In this document: in pieces, positions 1 through 12,662 of the stretch
How the letters are laid out: the number at the start of each line of letters is the position of its first letter
Position numbering within the stretch: the stretch's first letter is position 1
Assembly: GCA_016647705.1 (NCBI GenBank)
Contig: CM028326.1
Location: forward strand, 43,524,285-43,588,284
Source of the DNA: Eucommia ulmoides
Taxonomy: Eukaryota > Streptophyta > Magnoliopsida > Garryales > Eucommiaceae
DNA length: 64,000 nt
Direction of reading: 5' to 3'
The notes under the pieces: generated by a model
The model's database searches: none
Told to the model about the DNA's origin: nothing
Seen by the model: only the letters and a program-made list of their open reading frames with translations
Made by a program: the position numbers and the translations under genes

Positions 1-953
1 GAAAAATGAACGAGAAGAACTATACCTATAGGCTATAGATGGATGGATGAACCAAGACATAGAGACTCAGATAGAGCAAGAGGTAAATGACCTCCGGGAA
101 CAATTGAACAAGGAATGAATTAGGGTAAATTAGGGGAATCAACTATATAATTTGATAAAATAGAAAAACCGGACAATTCAACAAAAACCCTTCTGGTTCC
201 ACCATTCGGCAATTGAAATGGACGGAACTAGCCGATTCAACAATTCTAAGGGCAAAATGGGTTGGAGTGGTTAACCGGACCGAAAACAATCCCAGTTTGT
301 TGTTCAACCAATTAAACCAAACAGTCCAATCTATTTTGTTAAAACATTGCTCACGAGTAGGGCTGCTGACATTGCACCTCTGGTATGAGAATTAGTGAGA
401 AATTCACAAAGAATTCTGGTAGAACAATGGCCAATAAAATTGTGCAAGCCTTGACTAGACCCTCTTTGTAATATTTATAGGATAAGAAAGACTTGGTAGG
501 CAAGTCTTTCCAAAATCGTGGTAAATCCCTATTAATATCTCGGATTTAGTAAGATACTCGTTAGGCTAGCCTCGGTTCCATACAGATAATGAGTAGTTGT
601 AACAACTCCCAAGCTCAAGTTCCGACCCGAGCTAATACTCATTAGGCCGGCCTCGGTTCCTCGAGGATGAGTTCATAAGAGAGTCGAGCATGATGATGTT
701 GTGCTCTGTTCCTTAGTTTTTCGATTGTTTCTCCAATACCCAGCATTATATTTGGTTACCGTTGGTAATTAGGGGCTACGTGCTTGTTATATCAATTCGA
801 TTCGCTCGTGGGTTACATGGGGTTATTTCACCACGAGGTAGCTTTTGAAACTGGTTGAAAAAATCTCTCATTAGATATCCCCTATTCCTGAGGTGTTGTG
901 TTAGAGGAGCTTGGGATATTTACTTGTAGTTTTACAAAAGTAACAAGATAAAG
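1..953. other. Repeat-derived DNA, no gene recognised
   Basis: No convincing coding region. A 60-codon open frame at 213-395 has no recognisable domain. Two 25-bp near-copies (555-579 and 636-660, 22 of 25 bases alike by eye) lie 81 bp apart around a GLTAGCCTCGG-like core, which suggests the inside of an old LTR or other repeat. The stretch ends at the target duplication of the element that starts at 954. Confidence 0.4.
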
Positions 954-2355
954 TGGTAGCGCGTAAATACGCCACTACTTACACCACTAGTGTACGAGTC
1001 AAGTTTTAGTATAGTTGGGGAGAGTAAGAGTATCGTGTTCACGGGGATTGGTTGTAATTATTATCAATTACCGCGATTATCATAACCTAATTTTATCTAG
1101 GCGAAAATAAATGGAATATAATTAAATACTAATACTAAAATACTAATTTAACTATACTAATACTAATATGAGATGTTTAGGGAAAGTATTGCCTAAGGAT
1201 TAACTTTGTTTACAAAAACGTGTTTGGTCTCATTTTAGTTTACGTTAATGGCGTTCTGGTATCCGACAATCTCAGTTTGTAAACTCACTCGCCACCTCTC
1301 TCGAGTGTAAGACGAGTGAATACATGACTTCGTGTCAACGAAGAAGTCCCCCTTAACGTCTTAACGACACTAGGTCACGTGAGTCTCGCCCCAACGTCAT
1401 CGATTGCATATTTTCTAACGCCCTCTCGGGTCGTTAGATTGTCGTGTTGTGTTTAACCTGCCCGAATCCGAGGTTACCTCTCCCGAGTGTCAAACCCTGT
1501 ATTCTCTAATTATCTAAACAAGCATAATATCATTACCACACGACAAACACAATCAAAATTATTATAAAACACACATTAACGAAATACAAACTCAAACAAT
1601 CAACATTTTTATAAATATATTAATCCCTAGACAAAAACCTATTTAGCTCATGGTCAGAGCCGGTTATACAACGAAAATAGAGCTAAGCATGCTCAAACAA
1701 CAATCCTAAGTTAAGAAATAAAGAAAGGAATGAGAGAAATTTAGCCCTAGTTTGAAGATTTGTCGCTAAAAACATTTCGAGATCGCTCCCCCTTCTTTGC
1801 TTTGTGATCTTCTCCTTAGGATTTGAATGAGCACTCCCAAAACCTCTCTCTAAAATATCCCTAGTCTAATGGGGCTCTAATTACCGGAAGAGAGGAGAGG
1901 ATGGGGTATTTATAGGGAAAATATCTAAAATAAATATCTAATCCAATGTGCAGAGTAATGGCCTAGGCGGTAGGATTCATCGCCTAGGCGGTGGGTATGT
2001 CGGTTTAGTGATCGCCTAGGCGGTGGAATAGTGATCTAAGTCTCTGCATTCTGACTGCCTAGGCAATAACACTTCAGAGACTTTAGGGTCTTCTCATCAT
2101 TTTCACCATCTAGGTAGTGGTTTCACCGCCTAGGCCGTGAAACTGCAGTTCTGCATTTTGGCTTCTTTGCCTTTTTTCCATCGTTCTTCCACCGTCTTTG
2201 ATCCAATGTGATCATTTTTTATCCCGTTTCACCCCCACACACTTGATTTGATACAAAAGGAATAAAAACACATTAAAATATATTAAAACGTACTAAACGT
2301 ACTCGAAAACTAATAATGTCTGCTTTAGAAATAGATATGTAATTTACACCTATCA
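954..2355 (-). repeat. LTR copy A (downstream LTR in element sense)
   Basis: A 1.4 kb LTR whose stretch from 1302 to 2355 matches 3601-4662 almost base for base. It holds a cluster of AvrII-type palindromes (CCGCCTAGGCGG and variants) at about 1960-2140. Its left part (980-1100) matches the left part of the solo LTR at 36345-38183. Confidence 0.65.
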
Positions 2356-2610
2356 AATACCCCCAAACTCGAAATTTTACTAGTCCTTGAGCAAAACACC
2401 CATGCAATAAAAGAAAATATAACAACTAAAAATGAAAAATGAAAAACACTAAAAACAAATATGTGCAAGTTTTGAGTATCATCTACCGACCAAATGAATT
2501 TCCCTCATCGGCCCCCAATCCTATCGAGTTTAGGCATAAAAACACACCATGTAATGTTCTAGAATTTCAACATTTATAATAGTAAATGCCATTATAAATC
2601 CTGCTAAAAA

Positions 2611-2636
2611 GTGTGTGTGTGTGTGTGTGTGTGTGT
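2611..2636. repeat. (GT)n microsatellite
   Basis: An uninterrupted run of GT dinucleotides inside the internal part of the LTR element. Confidence 0.95.
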
Positions 2637-2698
2637 TTAAAATTCAAATATATAACTGTCCATTAATCAGGATTATACACCATATAAGCGCATGACAG

Positions 2699-2733
<35 letters not shown>
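2699..2733. repeat. Poly(A) tract
   Basis: About 35 A in a row inside the internal region. It lies in the middle of an LTR element, so it is not evidence of a retrocopy. The poly-Phe open frame on the other strand is an artefact of it. Confidence 0.95.
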
Positions 2734-2734
<1 letters not shown>

Positions 2735-3600
2735 AACGGTATAGGGAATCCATAGGCTTGACCCGGGATCTGTTCTCTACTAATGTAGGCTCGTAAGTTC
2801 AAAAATATCAATAGATCTTGGTTCGGTTTAGGACAAATGGCCAAGGGTAAATTTGAAAGAGAAAACTGGTTAACGTCGTTAACTTGACATTACTCAAGGC
2901 ACATCGCTTGGCACTCTCACACTCGAAACCCCATAGTTAAGTTGGGAAACAACCTTGAACATACGTTAAGAACGACGTACTCACTCGTAAAAAAAAAACA
3001 TAAAATAAAAACTGTATATACACTTGATTTTATTTTTTTTTAAACAAACACACCCCCAAACTTATTCAATTGTTACAATTTAAGGGGCGTGTGAAAAACA
3101 AACAAAAATTACAAGTGAGTACTCGAATTCTGAATCAATTAGAAGTTCACCCTAATCCCAACCGCTCACTTCAAGTAGCACAATGAATGCTAACTTGATT
3201 CGCTCAAAATGTGCCTTTGGTTTAGCGATAAAGGACTGGAAGGGAATTCAATTAGCCATGGTATTGGTTAAGTGTTCAGAATTGAAATGGAATTTAGGCT
3301 TCGACAAGGTAACGAGGGATAATGATTTAATAAGGTTGGCTTAAAAAGGCTCAAGCGAGAAAAACGAATGCCTAAATTATGTCTTCCGAACAACCTCGCC
3401 TAGGATTTTGCCTCGAATTTCCCCTGAATCAAGTTCTAGAAACCCTAATGTCATGAATTTAGGTGATAGATAATAGTTTTCAAATCAATTAGATGATTAT
3501 ATAATGGGTTTTTGTGCTCATGCAAGTAGGATCTATAATAACTATTACTAAAACATAACGTTTAGCACACAGAACATACATGCATGAGTCTCGCCCTCAA

Positions 3601-4662
3601 CGAGTGTAAGACGAGTGAATACATGACTTCGCGTCAACGAATAAGTCCCCCTTAACATCTTAACGACACTAGGTCACGTGAGTCTCGCCCCAACGTTATC
3701 GATTGCATACTTTCTAATGCCCTCCTGGGTCATTCGATTGTCGTGTTGTGTTTAGCCTAGTCCGAATTCGGGGTTACCTCTCCCAAGTGTCAAATCCCGT
3801 ATTCTTTGATTATCTAAACAAGCATAATATCATTACCACACGACAAACACAATCGAAATTATTATAAAACACACATTAATGAAACACAAACTCAAACAAT
3901 CAACATTTTTATAAATATATTAATCCCTAGACAAAAACTCGTTTAGCTCATGGCCATAGCTGGTTATACAATGAAAATAGATCTAAACATGCTCAAAAAA
4001 CAATCCTAAGTTAATAAATAAAGAAATGAATGAGAGAAACTTAGCCTAGTCTGAAGATTTGTCGCTAAAAACGTTTCTAGATCGCTCCCCCTTCTTTGCT
4101 TTGTGATCTTCTCCTTAGGATTTGCATGAGAACTCCCAAAACCTTTCTCTAAAATATCCCTAGTCTAATGGGGCTCTAATCTCTGGAAGAGAGGAAGGGA
4201 GGGAGTATTTATAGGGAAAATATCTAAAATAAATATCTAATCCAATGTACAGAGTAATGACCTAGGCGGTAGGTATGTCGGTTCAGTGATCGCTTGGGCG
4301 GTGGCTTTATCACCTAGGCGGTGGAATAGTGATCCAACTCTCTGCATTCTAACTGCCTAGGTGGTGGTTTCACTGCCTAGGCAATGAAACTTCAAAGACT
4401 TTAGGGCCTTCTCAGCATTTTCACCGCCTAAGCCGTGAAACTGCAGTTCTGCATTTTGGCTTCTTTGTCCTTTTTCCACCGTTCTTAAACCTTCTTTGAT
4501 CCGATGTGATAGTTTTTTATCCATTTTCATCCCGTTTCACCTCACACACTTGATTTGATACAAAAAGAATAAAAACAGATTAAAATGTATTAAAATGTAT
4601 TAAACGTACTCGAAAACTAACAATGTCTGGTTTAGAAATAGATAGGTAATTCACACCTATCA
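3601..4662 (-). repeat. LTR copy B (incomplete)
   Basis: Direct repeat of 1302-2355, including the palindrome cluster (about 4256-4440). It lacks the ~350 bp that copy A has at its left end. It ends ACCTATCA directly before the presumed target duplication at 4663-4667. Confidence 0.65.
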
Positions 4663-4667
4663 TAGAG

Positions 4668-6869
4668 GTCAGGCAGAAATTAATTAGTGGCAGCATCTTA
4701 GTCTTGGCATCCAATACAAAATTTGAAAAATTGGGTCCTTTCGAACATCGCGCTCAAACCTACCCCACATTTAATGCTTTGCATGATTGGACTTCTGGCA
4801 TCCTTTCATTTTCCCAACGACAACAAACATTCCCCTATACACCAAATCCCAGTATTTATGCTGGGGACCCCCTCCATTGGGGCCCTTCTACTACCTCGAG
4901 CTTTCGTGTCATTACCCCAAGAGATCTGAGTTATGCGGCAAGTAACTTCTTGTTCCTATGATCATTTCTCTCAACTGGTACAATTTTGGAATTTCAGTCC
5001 ATTCAATCTTATTTGGCAGAGGTTACCCAATAGGCACTGGCCTATTCCCGAACAATATTATCTTCTACTAGGATGTGGTTGTGAGCTCAGTCTCCTTTAC
5101 CTATCTCTGTCAATAAAACTCTCCATATATTCAACCTTTATCTTCCATAGCTCGCTCCCAACGCTTGGACAATAATGGTTGGATTCTTTATGTTCTACTG
5201 CTATAATGGCATAACCTCGACTCATCCCATTTTTTGTACCTTTTTTTCAATTAGTGAGGAACCCAACACTAGACTCATGTTGGTGGCATTTCCAAAGCTA
5301 ATCTAGCAAGCCCAAATTTGTTTTGAATTACCCCACAACAACAAGGGTTGCAAGGAAAATTGGTTCCTCTTAGACAAATCAATGAGTGCCCAGCCAATGA
5401 AAAGAACACATTCCCAGTTTCGGTCTAATGGTTAGCTCCTAGTATGTCCTGAATTCCTTATCTCTTCTTTTATTTTGTGTGTTGAAGTGTCCAGAATTCC
5501 TTGTCTCTTCTTGACCCTTTGGTTTGTGTATTTATAAAAAATCATATTTACAAATAGGTATCTTTCCATTTTTATCGTTTTTTTTCCTGAGCCTTCTACT
5601 TCTCCACTTTCTTCATTTTTACTACCCTTCCATCGAGATCATAGTCGCTCATTATGTTACTGAAGAGCTTCAGGAGAAATAGAACCAAAACCATGTAAAG
5701 TTTGATACCATAATGTGAGAGTTGAAGACATAGTTCGGTGTGCACCATCGGCTATGCAAGTTAGAGAAGTCGTACTCCATATAGTTCACCCTAGACCCCC
5801 ACAATTTCTCTATGATTTTGGAGATGCTAGAGACCCAAGAGAATTTTGAGAAAAAAGAGATGAGTGCCTTCAACCCTGAGATTGTACTAGAGAATAAATG
5901 CAAGGAGATGGAATAGTTGAGGACTTAGCTGCACGTTTCTCGCCAGTGTCGAGATTGGGCCAAGTCTCGAAGTAAAGAGAGAAAGAGGAAGATTATGGAT
6001 CTCGTCACGTAGTTAGGTGAGTATACGGTGGTAGAAGATTATCCCTCCAATGAATACAAGGATGCACCTGCTCCCTAACGTTTCCTCTGGTGGTCCCCTA
6101 TTTTCAATGAAGATAAAGAAGAAGGCGAAAGAAAGAAGAAGAAGAATCCTCATTTTCTTAACATATTTTATATATTTTTTAATTTTTTTTCTATAATCAG
6201 CCGTTTGGGTTGTTTGTTTATATATATATATTACAATGTAACTTTTGGCCTTATTTTGCTCATCTTTCGTTGATCGCTCGTTATGCCCTCTTTGCTTCTA
6301 TGCTAAACATTAGTCGTAAGGTTTTAATTGTAGAAACTTTGTTTGTGGATGTAAACAGTAATAGGAATGAGACACCAAAAAGTTGAAGTATAGGAACTCA
6401 AAAACATTCTAAGTTTAGAGACTTACATTTGGTAATAAGAGTGTATAGACTCACATTTGGTCGTAGAAACTCACGTAGAAATTTGCTAGATTTAGTTACT
6501 ATTTGTAGAGATCGTAGAGATACTAGATGACCTCATCATCCTTTGCCTTTATTCAGGTTATCCCGTTTTATTGGGTCATAGCCAAATATAAGAGTTATTC
6601 TAAGATGGTTTTTCAGGCAATTTTTGTATTGCCCATCACTAGGATTTTTGGGGTCACTCAACAAAGTTCATTATAATGTCTTTGTTGATCACTCTAGCCT
6701 ACTCGATTAAAACCTTGTAGGGTTCAAATAGGTCATGCCCAATCCTTTCATGTTGACTTTTCAGATTTCAGAATTTAGTCGAGTAGTAGGGACTTATGGA
6801 AAAATCAATTTTATTCACCGAATGAATCAAATGTAATAAAAATAAATAAAAATTAAAATCCTTACTACT
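4668..6869. other. Decayed coding-like DNA of unknown origin
   Basis: Plus-strand frames at 4704-4961 and 4933-5175, and a Lys/Glu-rich stretch at about 5640-6130, have codon-like composition and a coiled-coil look. They are broken and match no family I recognise. They may be remains of a retroelement whose integrase lies next door at 6870-7756 on the other strand. 6300-6560 holds short imperfect repeats around AGACTCACATTTGGT. No host gene is claimed. Confidence 0.3.
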
Positions 6870-7756
6870 AATATTTCTTTATATAGTCTACATTCCAAGG
6901 ATTTCGTTGTGGCCAATCCTTTATATCTAATAGCTCGTAGGTTTCTGATCGGACAACTTTAGTGACCTTATAAGGTCCTGTTGGGTCAAAGATTACCTTT
7001 TGGTCGATCTTTCATTGCGATGGTGACCTTTTGAAGGACAAAGTCTTCTTCTTCAAATAGTTGGGACCTCACCCTTTTGTTGTAGTTCAAGCCATTTGTT
7101 GCTTGTATGCCGCTTGTCGAACCTAAGCCCTATCATTGTTTTTCCTCCCTCTGGGTCTAAGCTTACTATGATCTCGATGTCATTATACTCTGGTTCGCAA
7201 CAGTTGACCCTTATTGTTGGCATCCCGACTTTAGCTGGAATTACTGCCTTAGCCCCCAAAGTCATCGTGAAAAGGTTTTCCCCTATCAATACCCTCAAAA
7301 TTGTATAATAGGTTTGAAGAATTGTCGGCTGGTCTTCAACCCATTTAGATTTGGACCTATCCAAATAGGTCTTCAGGGTATGTATAATTGTTCTTTTGGT
7401 GACTTGGACTTGTCTATTAACTTGAGAGTGCCCTAGAGTAGAAATGTAGTGATGAAATTCCCATATCCTAGAAAAGTATTTTGAACAAGTTGCAATCGAA
7501 CTAGGTTCCATGGTCACTAATGATTTCCAGTGGGATCCCAAAGCGACAAATGACAAGCTTCCACCCGAAGTCTTTTATTTTGGCATCGGTTATCTTAGCC
7601 ACTGTTTCAGCTTCTATCAACTTAGTAAAGTAGTAGATAGCCACAATCGAGAACTTCTTCTTAGATGGTACCATTTGGAAAAGTCCAAATATGCCGACTC
7701 CTCATTGCAAAAACTAACACGGGCTTCTCATGGGGGTCATGCCAGTGACTGGTAGT
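6870..7756 (-). mobile_element. Ty3/gypsy integrase remnant
   Basis: Minus-strand reading gives the end of a gypsy integrase core followed by its C-terminal domain. Diagnostic stretches are a YFTKLIEAE-type core segment (near 7610-7660), QVNRQVQVTKRT followed by LKTYLD (about 7370-7420), AKAVIPAKVGMPT (about 7205-7250) and a PTGPYKVTKVV C-terminal patch (about 6950-6990). It is cut at 7756 by the LTR of a copia element. A broken fossil; its own LTRs were not identified. Confidence 0.75.
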
Positions 7757-9865
7757 GTTGGTCCAAAGATCTACCAAAGAGTGGAGTGAATGTGGTAGTG
7801 ACAAAAATTCAATCAATTAATTCAAGTACAAGATATCAATTTTCCTAATTGATTATTATCTTGTTAAGAAACGGAAATGTGTTTAACTAAGTGCACACCC
7901 AAAAAATCAGAAATATAGTAATGCAGTACACAAAGATTTATCTTGATTCGACAAACTACTCTTACTTACGTTCAGTCGCCTGAGCTTCACAGAGATTTCG
8001 TAATCCACTAACCCTTTGATTCCTTTCCCAAGTAAGAACCAAACCCTTACAATCTTAATTCTTTTCGCAGGCTCAAAATCTACCTTTACACTCTCACTCT
8101 ATCACACTACTACACTTTGTTTTTTCACAGGCTTAACAAGAACCTTATCTCACTCTAATTCTATTACATGAAGAATAAAAATCTAATCTTTTAAAAGGCT
8201 TAAGATTAAACTAATCTTTTCCTCAAGCTAAAGATCAAACCCTAATCCTTTTGTCAGGCTAAATATTAAACCCTAATCTTTATCAGCTAACTACCAATAT
8301 TAGACATCGTCCCAAAAATGTCTAATCCACTCAAACTCACAAATACAAAACAAATCACAAGTTTCTTCCCACTGGAACTTCTACCACCTAAATACAATTA
8401 TACTTAATTAATGTCTCAAATAATACGTGATAGAATCTATGTGAGACACAAATCTAATTTAATCAATTTAAATGCACATATAGTAAATAATCAAATTTCA
8501 CAAATAAAAATCGTTTTAAAAGATTTTCATGATTTTAGATTTGAAAATAATTTTTCTAAAACACTTAATCCAAGAAAGCAAATTAATTAACTTAGAAAGA
8601 TCTCATTGAGATTTCTTAAAAATGATTACGATAACTTAGTGAAGAACACACACCGGTGACCAAAACTTTTTCCCACTTCGATCAAGAACTCTTTTTAATA
8701 AAACGCTCTTATAATTTCAGCGTAAAAATTCTCTCTTATAATAGCCAAAAGCTGAATGTTCTTGATTATCTAATTTGAAAAACGCATGTCCATATATATA
8801 AACCTTTAACTAGACCTCCAACGGCTAGTTTTTAAATTACAAGACATTAAATGACCCTTTAATACCCCATATATCATATCGAGTAAAATAAGTATGTTTC
8901 ATTTAAAAATACTTTTAGAAAAACTCGATTTGGTCCCCAAAACTTTTTCAATTGAAAACTCTTAAAGATAGGAAGTAGTTTTACCAATTCAATTAAAAGA
9001 ATAATTTAATATATGGACCAAATAAATACGAAAATAAACAATATATGATATATAAAAGTAAAATATTCAAATCCCCTTAACAGCCTCTTTGAAAATTGTT
9101 AAAAACAAGGAGAATTGGATAAAAAATTGAAATAGTCAACATAATATTTTGCTGACCTTGGTCGACCGGCCTCAATTTCAGTTGACTATCCCATGTGCAA
9201 TGGTTCATTTTTTAACCGTTGCTCTGCCTCGGTCAGTTGACCAAATTGTCCAACGAGTTTCCCTTCTTTCTTCATTCTGGCAATTGGATTAGTTAGTCGA
9301 TCGACACTATTCGTCAGTTTGACTGAATTAGCCAATAGGTCACCCATTTAACTTCCTTAAACTACTGTTTTTATTAGTTGACCAATCCATTTTTTTATTA
9401 ACCGAATTGACCAGAAAACTCATACTTTCATCTGTTAAAACTATTTTTTTCATTTAAACTCTTTCAAAAAATATTTTTATGATTTAACACTTTATAAAAA
9501 AAACATTTTAAGACCTTAAATTTATCACTTCTAACTATAATGCATATAAGATTTATTCATTTTAAAGTGTCGTGCGTGATTCAAATTCGAGTCTCATTAA
9601 AAGAATAAAGGTAATTAGTTGTTTTCACCTAATTGTCTTCAACATTTTTAATACTCTGAAAATCTTCATTATCTTCATCTTGCAACCGTCTTGAATTCCT
9701 TTGATTTTTCAATAATTGCTTCATGATTTATTCAATGATTAATCTTTGTCGACTCATCCTTTCTCATTTCAACCTATAGAAGTCTTAATCTAAAATCTCT
9801 AAATAAAACCATTAGTTCGACAAAATATCAACATTTAATTGTCCATCAAAACATTAGATTCAACA
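7757..9865 (-). repeat. 3' LTR of the SIRE-like copia element
   Basis: Starts TGTTGGTCC and ends GATTCAACA on the plus strand; in element sense it starts TGTTGAATC and ends GACCAACA. A purine tract (AAAAAAGAAAGAGA in element sense) lies directly upstream at about 9866-9880. Two further copies in the opposite orientation lie at 25645-30038 and 27475-29759. A cluster of GGTCAAC/GTCGACC-type palindromes lies at about 9150-9440. Confidence 0.75.
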
Positions 9866-10185
9866 ATCTCTTTCTTTTTTATGATGACAATTAACTTTGA
9901 TATTTTCTAAAAAAATAATATAACCATGCTCCCCCTAAATCTGAGGATTATTTTTTTACCTCATTTAAGCATCGTTAATGAAACACAATTGTTTGTCAAA
10001 AAGATTTTCAACAAAGCATAACACATTGTTCTTCATTTGAAAATTTTCTCCTCTTATATGATTGCAATGCTTAGTAGAACAAATATTAAAATATCATACA
10101 ACTCCTCCCCTTTTGTCATCTCAAAAAGTATGGATGAAGAATCAAAACATTATTCTAAGCATACATCATTATGCCTAGCCATGTC

Positions 10186-11377
10186 TTAACCTAGAATAAT
10201 TTTCATAAATTGATCTTCATTTAGAGATTTAGTAAAAATATCAGCAAGGTGGTCGAAAGTATCAACATATCGAATAGTAACATTTCTTTTCTGAATGCGA
10301 TCACGAATAAAATGATGATGTATCTCTATATGCTTAGTTCGTGAGTGTTGTATTGAATTCTTACTTAAACATATAACACTTCTATTATTACAATAGATAG
10401 GTACTTCCTCCATGCAAATTTTAAAATCTTGTAATTGTTATTTAATATATAGAATTTGTGCACAACAATTACCGGTTGCCATATATTCTACCTCAGACAT
10501 AGATAAGGCAATGGAATTCTGATTCTTGGTACACCAAGAAACTAAGGCATGTCCCAAGAAATGATATGAATTTCTTGTGCTTTTTCGCTCAACTTTGCAT
10601 CTAGCAAAATCATTGTCGGAGTAACTAATCAACGTAAAATCACTCTCTCTAGGATACCATAATTCCTTTTAAATGTCAAAAGATTTGCTTGACAGTAGTG
10701 AGATGTGATTCTTTCGGACAAGATTGAATCTTGCGCACAAGCATACACTAAATATAATATTAGGTCTACCAGTAGTAAGATATAGCAAGCTACCAATCAT
10801 GCCTCGATATGTTTTGTTAACGTTTTTGCCCGTATCATCTTTTTCTATTTTTGTAACTGTTACCTTGGGAGTTTCGTATTCTTTAGCACCGTCAAAACTA
10901 TACTTTTTCAGTAACTCTTCAGTGTACTTGTCTTCATTAATAAATATTCTTTCCTTAGTTTGTTTGATTTGTAACCCAAGAAAGAATGTTAGTTCTCCCA
11001 TCATACTCATTTCAAACTCGACTTGCGTAATCTTGGCAAAAATCTTCATTAGTGGAATCAAAAATAATATCATCCACATATAATTGTACCAATAGAATGT
11101 CAGATTCATTTTTCTTAACAAACAAAGTTACATCACTTATACCACGTCGAAAACTATTTTCAATTAAATATCGGCTAAGTCTCTCATACCAAGCCCAGGA
11201 GCTTATTTTAGTCCATACAAAGCTTTTCGTAGTTTAAAAACATGATCAAGTAATTTATCATTTTCAAAACTCAATGGTTGTTTAACATAGACTTCCTTAG
11301 TTAAAAAACCATTTAAGAAATCACTCTTGACATCCGTTTGAAATAGTTTAAAATTGCATGAACGTGCAAATGTTAAT
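10186..11377 (-). mobile_element. copia reverse transcriptase and RNase H remains
   Basis: Minus-strand reading from high to low coordinates shows an RT stretch with the DVKSDFLNG motif (about 11300-11350) and a KLRKALYGLK patch (about 11215-11245). Then come the FFLGLQIKQ and GRPNI patches (10745-11000). RNase H follows with SEVEYMA (about 10480-10500), and the TKHIEIHHHFIRD and LADIFTKSL end motifs (10190-10340). Broken fossil. Confidence 0.8.
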
Positions 11378-11615
11378 TGATGAAGATGTTATTTACCAAT
11401 AAATCAAGTACTTTTGAGTTCAAATATTTATGAGTTTAGAAGTATTTTTGTTAGTTTAATGTATTTTTGTTTTATTTTATAGGTATCATAAATAATTGGG
11501 AAAAAATGTGAAAATATGGAAAAATGAGATGAATTGGGTTGTAATGGTTCGTCAACTGTGCAGGTACAGCAATGTCAAGCCCAATTTTGTTCATGATACA
11601 ATCCAATTATGGAAG

Positions 11616-11661
<46 letters not shown>

Positions 11662-12662
11662 AAAAAGAAAAAAAAGTTGTATATCTATTTCTTATCTTTC
11701 TATAGCATCATGAATCACCTCAATCGAAGTTTGGACAAGAACATTATGGCCACAATTCGAACGGGTGTCAAAAACAGCTAGAGCCACTACCTAAAGGGTG
11801 CTCTAGCGGCCCTCTCCCACCAGTCTCCACGGCCCAATGGTGCACTCCAGCACGCCCACATCTACTCCAGCCCACCTCTGCAGTGCGAAAACACAAAAAA
11901 TATTAATTTTGACCCCTATTTATACCACTTTATGCCTCAAACCCAAAGGGTAACAATTTTGAGAGAGAGAAACACCATTGGTGGAGATTTTTTAAAAGGA
12001 AAACACCATTAGAGGCACAAAACTTCTATAGAGAGAGCTTAGAATTAAATATTATTGAAGATTTGAAGACTTGAAGCTCATCTCCATAAATGAGTTTTCT
12101 TTTTCTTTCTCTCACCCTAATCTTTATTGGATTTTGTATTCGTGATATTGTGCTGGACATGTTTACATTTATGAATTTCTTGAAAATATTAGTCATGGAT
12201 TCCACTATGTTGAGTTAAAATTCATATATAGGGCTTGATGTAGTCTCGTTGAACTATGTTTTGAATACTTTGTTAATTGTTAGTTTTAATTCCAAATTAT
12301 GCCTCTGTATGTTTAATGCTTTTGATTTATGTGGATAATAAGTTAGATGAATTTAGGTTGTGAATTTTATGCTCGAGAGAGATTGAGTTTGTGAGTAGAA
12401 TTAAGAGTGCATAGTTTAGGTTAATGTGAGTCCGCAGGAAAGATCAACACCTAGATAATCGAGTTAGCAATTTAGGATCTTGTGAGACTGGGAGGTGATC
12501 AAGTTCTAGATTTATCAACTAGAATCTCTATTCAATTGTGTTTACCATATCAATGCTTCCAAATTATGTTCATATATGATATATTGGTTGATTTTAGAAC
12601 TTGAGATTTGACACTCGAGAGAGGTAATTTCAGGTTCAGACTTAGGATAAGCCTAACGTGTG
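11378..12662 (+). repeat. LTR fragment of the 954/36345 family
   Basis: The reverse complement of this stretch matches 36824-38183 over most of its length, with shared landmarks such as AAATCAAGTACTTTTGAG near the start. It starts TGATGAAG, like the other members in element sense, and lacks the final ~480 bp. It carries a poly(A) tract (about 11616-11646) that produces a spurious poly-Lys open frame. The middle (11795-11890) holds GC-rich near-palindromes in the same place as the clusters of the other copies. Confidence 0.65.

Larger units (their letters stand above)
954..4662 (-). mobile_element. Non-coding LTR element (LARD/TRIM-like)
   Basis: Two direct copies (954-2355 and 3601-4662, offset about 2.3 kb) flank a 1.25 kb internal part without coding capacity. 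The outer ends are TGGTAGCG and ACCTATCA, so the minus-strand reading starts TGATAGGTG and ends CTACCA, the usual TG...CA. A purine-rich tract (GTTTGGGGGTATT in minus sense) sits directly before the LTR at 2355, which fixes the orientation. Flanks TAAAG (949-953) and TAGAG (4663-4667) look like a 5-bp target duplication with one difference. The LTR at the right is incomplete. An old fossil of a non-autonomous family that recurs at 11378 and 36345. Confidence 0.65.

Noticed and set aside
2644-2844. Minus-strand open frame with a poly-Phe run
   Set aside because: It is produced by the poly(A) tract at 2699-2733.
11496-11781. Open frames rich in Lys
   Set aside because: They are translations of a poly(A) tract inside an LTR fragment.
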